A stretch of DNA of 13,021 nt. It comes from an uncultured bacterium (lineage in GTDB: Bacteria; Planctomycetota; Phycisphaerae; Sedimentisphaerales; Anaerobacaceae). The notes below the pieces were generated by a model. The model was given only the letters and a program-made list of their open reading frames with translations, had not been told where the DNA came from and did no database searches. The stretch lies in the NCBI GenBank assembly GCA_913009865.1, contig CAJVYK010000040.1:1-13021 (forward strand), written 5' to 3'. Below, piece by piece: positions 12,960-13,021 of the stretch. Each line of letters starts with the position of its first letter. Within the stretch, counting starts at the first letter, position 1. The translations under genes were made by a program, and so were the position numbers.

Positions 12960-13021
12960 ATAAATACTAATATCTAAATCCTAAATTCTAAACAATATCT
13001 AATGACCAAAATTCAAATGAC
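12960..13021. repeat. Dispersed AT-rich repeat upstream of the acyl carrier protein gene, with possible promoter
   Basis: Minus-strand units of the kind ATTTAGGATTTAGATATTAG and GTCATTTGAATTTTGGTCAT look like a widespread intergenic repeat type. On the minus strand TTGTTT (12990-12995) and TATTAG (12967-12972) are spaced 17 bp apart and would start a transcript close to 12960, just before the Shine-Dalgarno. In AT-rich repeats such matches arise easily, so the promoter part is weak. Confidence 0.4.

Overview
The window looks like chromosomal DNA of an uncultured Planctomycetota-type bacterium, possibly from the Phycisphaerae. This is inferred from a PEP-CTERM exosortase-substrate gene, a second PEP-CTERM tail remnant, a ketosynthase/chain-length-factor-like gene set with an unusually long acyl carrier protein, and gaps packed with short dispersed repeats. 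No rRNA, tRNA, CRISPR array, transposase or phage gene was seen.

Layout. 95-862 (-) is a secreted PEP-CTERM protein behind a possibly structured leader (about 900-985). 1184-2197 (+) is an unrecognised tail-anchored protein with a near-leaderless promoter. 2250-5066 (-) is comEC, the DNA-uptake channel. 5067-5471 is gene-free and full of dispersed repeat fragments. 5472-5975 is a 504-bp array of degenerate 21-bp units that keeps strict register. 6126-6395 and 6411-6716 (+) form a two-gene unit of small unknown proteins, followed by the tail of a dead PEP-CTERM gene (6733-6813) and a protein with weak class III cyclase-like features (6840-7544, +). 7632-8987 (-) is seryl-tRNA synthetase. 9060-12938 (-) is a five-gene block in the order acyl carrier protein, FabZ-like dehydratase, chain-length-factor-like ketosynthase (active-site Cys replaced by Glu), small membrane protein, active ketosynthase.

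How genes work together. The ACP, dehydratase and KS/KS-like pair resemble the core of a type II polyketide, aryl-polyene or specialised fatty-acid system. The ketoreductase and tailoring genes would have to lie outside the window. The other genes are not clearly linked in function.

The most striking property is the behaviour of the dispersed repeats. They are not confined to gaps. They sit in frame inside comEC (about 65-75 codons, several repeat types side by side) and inside the essential serS (about 25-30 codons just before motif 3). They also supply the last codons and stop codons of four genes (the PEP-CTERM gene, comEC, serS and the ketosynthase gene). One repeat is nested inside the hairpin of another. 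Together with the 21-bp-register array, this makes the window a good place to study small repeats that are tolerated in, and reshape, protein-coding genes. Recognition of repeat families comes from internal copies plus general familiarity, not from a search.
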